Translations under genes and position numbers: made by a program
From: Opitutaceae bacterium
GTDB taxonomy: Bacteria; Verrucomicrobiota; Verrucomicrobiae; Opitutales; Opitutaceae
Length of the DNA: 7,226 nt
Reading direction: 5' to 3'
Assembly: GCA_031266495.1 (NCBI GenBank)
Contig: JAISAX010000126.1
Coordinates: 1-7,226, forward strand
The notes under the pieces: generated by a model
The model's database searches: none
The model's input: only the letters and a program-made list of their open reading frames with translations
Told to the model about the DNA's origin: nothing
Shown: piece after piece, positions 1 through 5,461 of the stretch
Position numbering within the stretch: position 1 is the first letter of the stretch
Layout of the letters: each line of letters opens with the position of its first letter

Positions 1-83
<83 letters not shown>

Positions 84-87
84 GCAC

Positions 88-1395
88 GGCGGGCAAATCT
101 CGCTCGCGTTCACCAACGATTTTGCCGTCTTCGAGAGTGAGGTCGCCCGCGCCTTCCCGGCGCAGATCGACGGCTTCCGCCGGCTCACCGCCGCCGTGAA
201 AACGTACGACGACGTCTCGCTCGGCGCCCGGCCCGAGTTGGCCCGCGCCGTCGTGCGCCGCCACATCACCGACCCGTTGCTGGAGGACATGCTGTTTTGT
301 CCGGTCATGTACTACGGCAGCGCGCAGGAGCGCGACATGGAGTTCGGCCAGTTCGTGATCATGTTCAAGGCGCTCTTTCTCGAAGGATTTGCCCGGCCGT
401 TCGACGGCGTGCGCGTGATCCTGCGCGTGTTGCTGGAAAAATACCGCGCCGCCGGCGGCGAACGCCGGATGAAGTGCGGCGTCCGCCGGATCGTGGCCCG
501 CGCCGGCCGCGCCGCCGCGCTCGTGCTCGACAATGGCGAGGAAGTCATCGCCACGCACGTCATCAGCACGATCGGCGCGCCCGAGACGGAAGCCCTCGTC
601 GCCGGTGGGGCCTCAGGTCCCGAATCTGAAATTTCAAATCCGGAATCTCAAATGGCCGACGCCGTGGCGAAGCCCTCGCATCCGCCCGGCCGGCTCAGCT
701 ACTGCGAGACCATCACCGTGTTCGACCGCCAGCCGGCTGCGTTCGGCTGGGGGGACGACACCATCGTGTTTTTCAACGACGGCAACCGCTTCGCCTACGA
801 ACGTCCGGCGGACCTCGTGGATACGCGCAGCGGCGTCATCTGCTTCCCCAACAATTTCGACTTCGGCGCCGACCCCGCGACCGGCGCGCCGCGTCAGCTC
901 GCCGACGGCTGGTTGCGCTGCACCTGCCTCGCCAGCCACGAGCGTTGGGCCGCGCTCGCCGCCGCCGATCCCGCCGGTCGCCAGGGAGCCGCCTACCGCG
1001 AGGCGAAACGCGCGTGGTTTGCCGCCATGCAAGCCAGCGCCCTGCGCTTCCTCCCGCCGCCGCGGCAGACACCCCGGGCGGCAGCAGGCTCCGGAGCCCA
1101 CGCCGTCGCCCCTCCCCCCCCCCTTTTTTTTCCCCCCGCCACGCCCGGCGTGGACGTACTGGCCGCGGCCACCGTCGCCACCGACATGTTCACGCCGCTC
1201 ACGATCGTGCGCTACACCGGCCACGCGCAGGGCGCGATCTACGGTTCGCCGCAAAAACTCCGCGACGGTCGCACCGCCCTGGAAAACGTTTACCTGGCCG
1301 GCACCGATCAGGGGTTTCTCGGCATCGTCGGCGCGATGCTCAGCGGCATTTCGATGGCGAACTTTCACGTGTTGCAGGCGCGGTCGCGCGGTTGA
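88..1395 (+). CDS. FAD-dependent phytoene desaturase/isomerase-like oxidoreductase (5' partial)
   Basis: This is the C-terminal part of a COG1233-type flavoprotein (phytoene dehydrogenase, carotenoid isomerase and retinol saturase relatives). The frame is open to the window edge, and family-like sequence (GGQISLAF, then a FPAQIDGF stretch) starts near 88. The GTG at 196 is therefore probably internal, and the N-terminal GxGxxG dinucleotide-binding region lies upstream or is lost. Counting from 196, residues 77-131 show the usual ring of EKYRAAGGE, a basic strand, VLDNGEEV and VISTIGAPET. Residues 331-350 contain MFTPLTIVRYTGH and GAIYG. Residues 368-384 hold the C-terminal FAD-contacting motif AGTDQGFLGIVGAMLSG. 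The substrate is unknown; carotenoid or other polyene chemistry is a family-level guess. Two stretches look inserted: residues 139-157 (an AT-rich repeat at DNA level) and residues 288-316 (proline/alanine-rich, over a C10T8 tract). Both keep the frame. The stop at 1393 is followed by a repeat element. Confidence 0.85.
   Translation, partial: GGQISLAFTNDFAVFESEVARAFPAQIDGFRRLTAAVKTYDDVSLGARPELARAVVRRHITDPLLEDMLFCPVMYYGSAQERDMEFGQFVIMFKALFLEGFARPFDGVRVILRVLLEKYRAAGGERRMKCGVRRIVARAGRAAALVLDNGEEVIATHVISTIGAPETEALVAGGASGPESEISNPESQMADAVAKPSHPPGRLSYCETITVFDRQPAAFGWGDDTIVFFNDGNRFAYERPADLVDTRSGVICFPNNFDFGADPATGAPRQLADGWLRCTCLASHERWAALAAADPAGRQGAAYREAKRAWFAAMQASALRFLPPPRQTPRAAAGSGAHAVAPPPPLFFPPATPGVDVLAAATVATDMFTPLTIVRYTGHAQGAIYGSPQKLRDGRTALENVYLAGTDQGFLGIVGAMLSGISMANFHVLQARSRG
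622..653 (+). repeat. AT-rich imperfect direct repeat inserted in frame in the oxidoreductase gene
   Basis: Two imperfect copies of a unit GAATCTgAAAT / GAATCTcAAAT, separated by TTCAAATCCG, sit in an otherwise very GC-rich gene. In the gene's frame it reads ESEISNPESQM. In frame +2 it reads NLKFQIRNLK, which resembles the ISNLKFQISNLK-type short repeats I recall from intergenic and coding regions of verrucomicrobial, planctomycetal and lentisphaeral genomes (from memory, not searched). It falls between the GAPET strand and the PGRLSYCET strand, a place where family members normally have a variable loop, which would explain why it is tolerated. Confidence 0.5.
1109..1137 (+). repeat. Homopolymer tract C4-T-C10-T8-C6 inside the oxidoreductase gene
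   Basis: The run is CCCC, T, ten C, eight T and six C. In frame it encodes APPPPLFFPPA and forms part of a low-complexity stretch between the conserved FLPPP and VATDMFTP regions. Both alternative frames remain open past the normal stop, to about 1426 and 1436. A one-base slip would therefore not truncate the protein at once, but would replace the last ~90 residues, including the FAD-contacting C-terminal motif, with out-of-frame sequence. The C4-T-C10 core also occurs on the coding strand at the two other tracts in this window. Confidence 0.8.
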
Positions 1396-1455
1396 GCCTG
1401 AAAACCGCAGCAGAGGGAACCGCTAAAGGACGCTAACGGACGCTAAACCAGGACA

Positions 1456-1474
1456 GGGTCAGGCCGGATGACCC
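1456..1474. other. Hairpin inside the inverted-repeat element (stem 6, loop 7)
   Basis: GGGTCA at 1456-1461 pairs perfectly with TGACCC at 1469-1474 around a 7-base loop. It is the first of two small stem-loops in the spacer of the larger inverted repeat. There is no T run after it, so it does not look like an intrinsic terminator. Confidence 0.5.
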
Positions 1475-1482
1475 GACGATGT

Positions 1483-1501
1483 CTTCACCCGGCTGGTGAA
1501 G
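1483..1501. other. Hairpin inside the inverted-repeat element (stem 7, loop 5)
   Basis: CTTCACC at 1483-1489 pairs perfectly with GGTGAAG at 1495-1501 around CGGCT. It lies about 90 bases after the oxidoreductase stop. It could help end transcription of that gene, but no U-rich tail follows, so I treat it as a structural part of the repeat element. Confidence 0.5.
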
Positions 1502-1655
1502 GTCCCGCTCTCCTGATTCACATTATCCGCCGGTTCTCCTTTAGCGGCTTTTAGCGTCCTTTAGCGGTTTCAACCCAAATCCAGGTTGAACACAGCCGGA
1601 GGCCGGAGAGGTGGCACGGCCAGGCGCGGGCGTAGCGGGAAAAGAGCTTGCCTGC

Positions 1656-1679
1656 GCCGACTCCCTTTCCGGAGTTGGC
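1656..1679 (+). promoter_or_regulatory. Hairpin enclosing the ribosome binding site of the MscS-like gene
   Basis: GCCGACTCC at 1656-1664 pairs with GGAGTTGGC at 1671-1679 (nine pairs, one of them G-U) around the loop CTTTCC. The 3' arm contains the Shine-Dalgarno GGAG at 1671-1674, eight bases before the ATG at 1683. When folded, the site would be masked, so translation of the channel gene may depend on opening this stem by temperature, a protein, a ligand or an upstream ribosome. The pairing is seen directly; the regulatory role is inference. The presence of this site is also why ATG 1683 is preferred over GTG 1611. Confidence 0.55.
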
Positions 1680-1682
1680 CGC

Positions 1683-2261
1683 ATGCAAGGCGATTTCCTT
1701 TTCTGGCTCACATCCACCTGGCAAAAAATCCTGGCCGTCTGGCCGGCGCTGTTGCTGATCGCGGCGCTCGGCCTCGTCGCCAACTTTGTGCTGCGGCACC
1801 TGTCCTCGCTCGTGGCGACCCGCACGTCGCCGATTTTCCTCCAGCCGTTGCGGCGCGCGGGGCAGGTGGCGGTCATCGTGGTGGCGCTCGTGATTGTCAT
1901 GAGCGTGCTCGGCTTCAACCCCGGCGACATCTGGACGCTCCTGTCCACGGTGCTGGCCATGATCGCCATCGGATTCGTGGCGGTGTGGAGCGTGCTCAGC
2001 AACGTCTCCTGCACGATGGTCATCCTCATGTCGCGGACCTTCGAAGTGGGCGACGAGATCGAGTTCACCGACCCCGCCGGCGTGCGCGGGAAAGTGATCA
2101 ACCTCAACTTCATCTACGCGACGTTGCAGGACGAGGACGGGCGGCTGATCCAGGTGCCCAACAACATGTTTTTCCAGAAAATCATCAAACGCCGCCCCGA
2201 GGGCAAGGGCACCGTCTCGCTGGCGGAGCAACTCGAACGCAAACCCGACGCTCTCCCCTGA
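1683..2261 (+). CDS. Short MscS-family mechanosensitive ion channel
   Basis: This 192-residue inner-membrane protein probably opens under membrane tension to release solutes during osmotic downshock. Hydrophobic segments lie at about residues 16-38 and 60-78. A third, at 82-117, continues into the MscS pore-helix/beta-domain signature: AIGFVAVWSVLSNV, then SRTFEVGDEIEF at 118-128. A beta-domain follows with GKVINLNFIYATL, EDGRLIQVPNNMF and a basic end. The order and motifs match the MscS core (third helix plus Sm-like beta domain). The chain ends about 25 residues after the beta domain, so the roughly 100-residue alpha/beta C-terminal vestibule of E. coli MscS (286 residues in total) is absent. 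ATG 1683 is chosen because GGAG lies eight bases upstream; a GTG at 1611 would add 24 non-hydrophobic residues. The gene stands alone on the + strand, convergent with the SGNH gene. Confidence 0.85.
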   Translation: MQGDFLFWLTSTWQKILAVWPALLLIAALGLVANFVLRHLSSLVATRTSPIFLQPLRRAGQVAVIVVALVIVMSVLGFNPGDIWTLLSTVLAMIAIGFVAVWSVLSNVSCTMVILMSRTFEVGDEIEFTDPAGVRGKVINLNFIYATLQDEDGRLIQVPNNMFFQKIIKRRPEGKGTVSLAEQLERKPDALP

Positions 2262-2291
2262 AGACGCAGGAAGGATGAATTGCGGTTGTGA

Positions 2292-2309
2292 CCGGGCCTC
2301 CCGCCCCGG
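2292..2309. terminator. Weak GC hairpin in the convergent gap (possible bidirectional terminator)
   Basis: The 59 bases between the MscS stop (2261) and the SGNH stop (2321, opposite strand) contain CCGGG at 2292-2296 pairing with CCCGG at 2305-2309 over an 8-base loop. Its place between convergent stops is right for a shared terminator, but the stem is short and no T run follows on either strand. Nothing else is visible in this gap. Confidence 0.25.
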
Positions 2310-2320
2310 ATGCCTGACCC

Positions 2321-3127
2321 TCATGGGAGCCGACCCGGCGTGATCCGGAGCTGCGAAAGGGCTGCCTGCGCGATCACATTGTGCATATGCGCCGTCGGGT
2401 GCATGTCGTCCCAGAAAATATAACCGTCCGGACTGGATGTCCGGCCCGCGGCAGTCGCGGAACCGGTGACGTTCGTGAAGCGACAGGCCGAGGGCGCGCT
2501 CATGACGTGTTCCAAAACAGAATACAAATCCAGTGTCATGATATTGACGCCGGGCAAATCGCGCCGAATCGCGGCGATGGAGGAGTCCATCTGTGTGTTG
2601 AAAACCCGGGAAGCGGCGTTGAGCGCGTTGATGATTCTGGCATCGCCGGTGTTTTGCGCCAGCGGGATCATGCCCACCGCGGGACGATTTACCCAGAGAA
2701 AATCCGTGGCCCCGGCGGTGGCGAGGCGACGGATTTGCGCCGCCAGATTTTTTGCCGCAACGGTGGCGACGGCGTCGAGCTGGCTGCCGTGGTCATCCGT
2801 CCAGCCGGTGCGCCGGAAGCGGGAGGCGCTGGCGATGGAGGTGGCTTTGTTGACGAGATCATTGCCGCCGCCCCCGATGGTTACGAGGAGCGCGCCGGTT
2901 GCCGGCGTGGCGCGCGACAGGTACCAGTCAACCTGGCGGCGCACGTCGTCTGTTTCGGCGCCAGCCCAGGCGTAGTTGGACCCACCTGCGCGGGAGGGCC
3001 TGAAGGTGGTGTCGCCGAGGTAATTGGCGAGTTGTTGCACCCACGTCTGGCGGGGCCAGGCAACGCCGCCGGTGCAGGGCGCCGAGGGATCATTGCCACC
3101 GTCACTCAGGCTGTCGCCAAAGGCCAC
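2321..3127 (-). CDS. SGNH/GDSL-family hydrolase (esterase/lipase-like), 5' end unresolved
   Basis: All SGNH blocks are visible, numbered from the GTG at 3127. Block I is FGDSLSDGGND with the nucleophile Ser6; SNYAWAGAETD at 50-60 is typical of secreted GDSL esterases; block III is GGGGND at 85-90 with oxyanion Asn89; block V is DDMHP with Asp240 and His243. The likely reaction is hydrolysis of an ester, such as an acyl group on a polysaccharide or a lipid. The GTG cannot be the natural start in a normal sense, since RIV before it belongs to the first beta strand and no signal peptide is present. Reading upstream in frame, there is no ATG, GTG or TTG back to the TGA at 3275-3277. Both the SGNH frame and the glycosidase frame cross the G11 tract at 3175. 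One extra C on the coding strand there would join this domain to the glycosidase. The protein is therefore either a fusion partner or made by frameshifting. Confidence 0.85.
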   Translation of the reverse strand: MAFGDSLSDGGNDPSAPCTGGVAWPRQTWVQQLANYLGDTTFRPSRAGGSNYAWAGAETDDVRRQVDWYLSRATPATGALLVTIGGGGNDLVNKATSIASASRFRRTGWTDDHGSQLDAVATVAAKNLAAQIRRLATAGATDFLWVNRPAVGMIPLAQNTGDARIINALNAASRVFNTQMDSSIAAIRRDLPGVNIMTLDLYSVLEHVMSAPSACRFTNVTGSATAAGRTSSPDGYIFWDDMHPTAHMHNVIAQAALSQLRITPGRLP

Positions 3128-4644
3128 AATCCGGGTGAAGGAGGAGCGGGAGGAGGGACGGGGAAGTGCGAGAAGGGGGGGGGGGAGGGGCGGGAGACTT
3201 GCCCGCCGGTGTGCGTGGCGTCGGCCTGCGCGTTGGCGGCGCGGGCGTGCCGCAGGAATTCGACGTAAGATTCGTCACGCCCGTTCACCAGGCCGTAATT
3301 GGAATTTTCGCCATCGGGGGCGCGTCCCTCAAGAGGCTGGTCGGCGTATTGAAACCAATGATACCCGACGATGTTGGCGTTCGACATCGCGGCGCGCACA
3401 TATTTCGCGAACGCCTCGCCACGCTCGCGTTGCGTCTTTACGCGCGGACCGGCGCCCTTCGTGTTGGGCAGGCCGGCGTCATCGCCGCGAAATGAAAATT
3501 CGCCGATGAGCAACGGGCGTCCGAATTCCGCATAACGCGCAAGCGGCTGGCGCGGATCGTGTGTATAACAATTCAGCGAAAGGACGTCGCTGTGCCGGGC
3601 GGCGGCCTCCAGGACCGGCGGATAGGGCACATAGGCGAAGCGGCACCCGAGGTTCAACTGGCGCGGCGCGGCGGCGTGAATGGCCGCGCTCACGGCACGA
3701 AAATACAGTTCGGCGGCGTCCGCCAGAAACGCGTCGCAGTCGGCAAAAAACCGCGCTCGAAGCGGGTCGCCACTATTGAGTTCGCGCTCGACGTCGGCGT
3801 TTTGCATATAAACGGATTTGCGCGGGAACGGGGTCGCGATGGCGCCGGGCGCGGCGTCGGCGAGCGCATCCCACGACGCGAGATCCGTTTTCCAGACGCG
3901 GTTGAAGTTCCCGATTTTTTCGTGCCGCTTTTTCAACAGAGCCAGCGCGGCGGCGCGCCCGGCGGCGGGGCGCGGCGCGTTGATGAAACTGACGAGCAGT
4001 TCGTCCTTGTTGCGCCAGTCCGGCCCCCAGCGCAGCTCGTTGTCGCTGAACCAGCCGAGCACACGCGGGTCATCGGCGCGGGCTGCGCATTCTTTTTGCG
4101 CGGCGGCGAGAGCGGCGGCGGCGAATTCCGGTTCAAAAACATCGGGAAATGCGGCGTTCGCGCGCCACGCGGCGGCGAGTTGCGGTGCGTCAAATTTCCC
4201 GGCGGTGCGGGCGATGAATTTTGAGCCGAGTCCGAGCGAATGCGTCCATGCGAGCGGGCGACCGGCGCGGGCGGCGTCCCGGGCGGACGCGGTGTCGAGG
4301 ACGTCAAATTCCGACCAGCCGCCGAGCGTGTTGAAATTGTTTTCCAGCAACACCCGCGCCACGGATTCGCGCCATGCGGTTTTCGTTTTGTGTTTTTTGA
4401 TGGCGGCCTCGCCGTAGTCGGAACGGTTTGTGTCGCGGATGACATAGGAGGTGAAATTCACGCTCGTAACGCCTTTTGATATGAAGCGCGAGCCATCCGG
4501 CGCGACGAACCACCAGCGTCCGCTTTCGTCTTTGGATACCGTGTAGAATTTTTTTTGCACACCGCCGCCGCCGTCGCTATCGGCAAAGGCGCCAAATGCA
4601 AAAAAAACGGTTGCCAATAATGCGATAAAAAAACGGGTTTTCAT
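3106..4644 (-). CDS. Secreted clan-A glycoside hydrolase, agarase/galactosidase-like (GH50/GH42-like)
   Basis: Residue numbers count from the upstream ATG at 4677. The mature domain begins with a YTVSKDESGRWWFVAPDG stretch and SKGVTSVNF, typical of agarase-like GH50 and related proteins. WFSDNEL at 209-215 fits the acid/base Glu214, and LLIGEFSFR at 389-397 the nucleophile Glu393. The end of the barrel shows GYHWFQYADQPLEGR (438-452), then DGENSNYGLVN and SYVEF. It should act outside the cytoplasm on a beta-linked, probably galactose-containing polysaccharide; the substrate is inference. The start at 4644 gives an ideal signal peptide (MKTRFFIALL, hydrophobic core, AFA/DS). ATG 4677 overlaps the pseudopilin stop as ATGA and would add 11 residues, so it is a real alternative. 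After about residue 491 the chain turns Pro/Ser-rich, and the last residues (GLWPLATA) are the SGNH start read out of frame, so the natural C-terminus is doubtful. Confidence 0.85.
   Translation of the reverse strand: MKTRFFIALLATVFFAFGAFADSDGGGGVQKKFYTVSKDESGRWWFVAPDGSRFISKGVTSVNFTSYVIRDTNRSDYGEAAIKKHKTKTAWRESVARVLLENNFNTLGGWSEFDVLDTASARDAARAGRPLAWTHSLGLGSKFIARTAGKFDAPQLAAAWRANAAFPDVFEPEFAAAALAAAQKECAARADDPRVLGWFSDNELRWGPDWRNKDELLVSFINAPRPAAGRAAALALLKKRHEKIGNFNRVWKTDLASWDALADAAPGAIATPFPRKSVYMQNADVERELNSGDPLRARFFADCDAFLADAAELYFRAVSAAIHAAAPRQLNLGCRFAYVPYPPVLEAAARHSDVLSLNCYTHDPRQPLARYAEFGRPLLIGEFSFRGDDAGLPNTKGAGPRVKTQRERGEAFAKYVRAAMSNANIVGYHWFQYADQPLEGRAPDGENSNYGLVNGRDESYVEFLRHARAANAQADATHTGGQVSRPSPPPFSHFPVPPPAPPSPGLWPLATA
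3175..3194 (-). repeat. G11-A-G4-C-G3 tract at the glycosidase/SGNH junction
   Basis: On the coding (minus) strand this reads CCC, G, CCCC, T and eleven C. It lies after the last conserved residues of the glycosidase domain and about 50 bases before the SGNH first strand, followed on the coding strand by a long pyrimidine-rich stretch (about 3135-3174) encoding Pro, Ser and Leu. Its C4-T-C11 core matches the tracts at 1109 and 6878. An 11-base homopolymer is prone to slippage in replication and to miscounting in sequencing. Confidence 0.85.
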
Positions 4645-4673
4645 ATAATGGAACGGATTGTCATTGGTACGGA

Positions 4674-5453
4674 TCATTGTCCATTTTTGAAAATCGTGTC
4701 GTTTTGCCAGAGTGATTTTACTTCGGCCTGGGGCATCAACGTCGTATGTCCGTCGGCGAATGTCACGAAACGTTTTTCGCCCTGGAAACCGGGCAACGGA
4801 TCGAGATAAGTGGCATTGGTCGTGATATGATTAAATATCCAGCGCGAGGTGCCGCCCTGGTTGCAGCCGTCGGTTATCAGGAAGGTGCGGCTTGGCGAGG
4901 CGAGGTTGACGAATTTTGCGGCGCGTCCGGCGGTTGCGCGGTTGGCGTCGGGGCCGATCATTCCGTTGCGCATAAACGTCGGTATCTGTGCCAGTGTTAT
5001 GCCTTTTTTCGCATAACATTCGGTTGTTGACGGATTATTAAAAACCTTGGCGCCGGGGATTTGCAGGCAGCGATACGCGGATGATGCCGCTGTTTCCCAC
5101 GATTTTAACGGAATCGAGCCATCCACATAACCGTAATGATACAGCGATTCGCACCACGAAAAGACACTCAATCCGCTTTCTTGCCGCAGCACATTGTCGT
5201 TTGCCGGGATAATCGTGTCCTTGTTGTCATTCGCGTAGAGTTGATGCATGGTATAACAACTTCGCAAATTGCCCAGGACTTTGACGCGCTTCGCGTTTTC
5301 GCGGACTTTCCCGACGACGGGAATGATTATCGCCGCCAGAATCCCTATAATTGTTATGACGGCCAATAATTCAATGAGTGTGAACGCCGCTTTTTCGATT
5401 ATCCTGACGCGCGTTTCGGGAATATCCGGATTGTGTGTTGTTGTTGTGTTCAT
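4674..5453 (-). CDS. Prepilin-type pseudopilin of the verrucomicrobial H-X9-DG kind
   Basis: This 259-residue protein has a 23-residue leader and a prepilin peptidase/methylation site AFTLIELLAV, with Phe24 at +1 and Glu28 at +5. A long hydrophobic helix runs to about residue 48, followed by KVRENAKRVKVLGNLR, the usual polar continuation. The globular part has five cysteines (66, 101, 129, 146, 197). The C-terminus carries FVTFADGH, the DG end of the H-X9-DG processing-associated domain found in planctomycetal and verrucomicrobial pseudopilins. The residue at the His position is Gln (Q224), and position -1 is Ala instead of the canonical Gly. It probably helps a type II secretion-like system move the neighbouring enzymes or surface protein across the outer membrane. 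It starts eight bases after the PEP-CTERM stop, and its TGA overlaps an ATG of the glycosidase frame. No Shine-Dalgarno is visible. Confidence 0.88.
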   Translation of the reverse strand: MNTTTTHNPDIPETRVRIIEKAAFTLIELLAVITIIGILAAIIIPVVGKVRENAKRVKVLGNLRSCYTMHQLYANDNKDTIIPANDNVLRQESGLSVFSWCESLYHYGYVDGSIPLKSWETAASSAYRCLQIPGAKVFNNPSTTECYAKKGITLAQIPTFMRNGMIGPDANRATAGRAAKFVNLASPSRTFLITDGCNQGGTSRWIFNHITTNATYLDPLPGFQGEKRFVTFADGHTTLMPQAEVKSLWQNDTIFKNGQ

Positions 5454-5461
5454 GGGAAAAG

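Larger units (their letters stand above)
1418..1569. repeat. Inverted-repeat element with decamer-repeat arms (MITE/REPIN-like, unclassified)
   Basis: AACCGCTAAAGGACGCTAA at 1418-1436 is perfectly inverted at 1551-1569 (19 of 19), with 114 bases between. Each arm is made of about three 10-bp units: CGCTAA recurs at 1421, 1431 and 1441, and TTAGCG at 1541, 1551 and 1561, so the spacing is exactly ten bases. Homology continues imperfectly to about 1412 and 1532 on the outer and inner sides. Two further hairpins lie between the arms. No reading frame of interest crosses it. The layout (inverted short repeats bracketing a small structured spacer, no transposase) resembles a REPIN or MITE. A strong transcription barrier between the two + strand genes is another possibility. 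Confidence 0.75.

Noticed and set aside
634..1368. Long open frame on the - strand, opposite the oxidoreductase
   Set aside because: It is an antisense frame in very GC-rich sequence; the product is Gly/Arg-rich with no domain pattern, while the + strand frame carries clear flavoprotein motifs.
1483..1501. Hairpin as an intrinsic terminator of the oxidoreductase gene
   Set aside because: There is no T-rich tail, and it lies inside a larger repeat element that explains it better.
1412..1571. CRISPR array, suggested by repeated short units
   Set aside because: The units are only ten bases long, contiguous and inverted in the second arm; there are no spacers of uniform length.
1396..1682. Possible tRNA or small structured RNA gene in the gap
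   Set aside because: There is no cloverleaf, no CCA end and no conserved tRNA arms; the pairing seen is fully described by the inverted repeat, its inner hairpins and the RBS stem.
1551..2324. 257-codon frame on the - strand, opposite the channel gene
   Set aside because: The product is His/Arg/Glu-rich without hydrophobic or motif structure; the + strand frame has membrane segments, the MscS signature and a Shine-Dalgarno.
2381..3268. 295-codon frame on the + strand, opposite the SGNH gene
   Set aside because: It is the shadow of the SGNH coding sequence; the composition is Gly/Arg-rich and no family features are seen.
4644..4649. TATAAT on the + strand near the glycosidase start
   Set aside because: It points away from the glycosidase, has no -35-like partner at the right distance and no gene follows it on the + strand.
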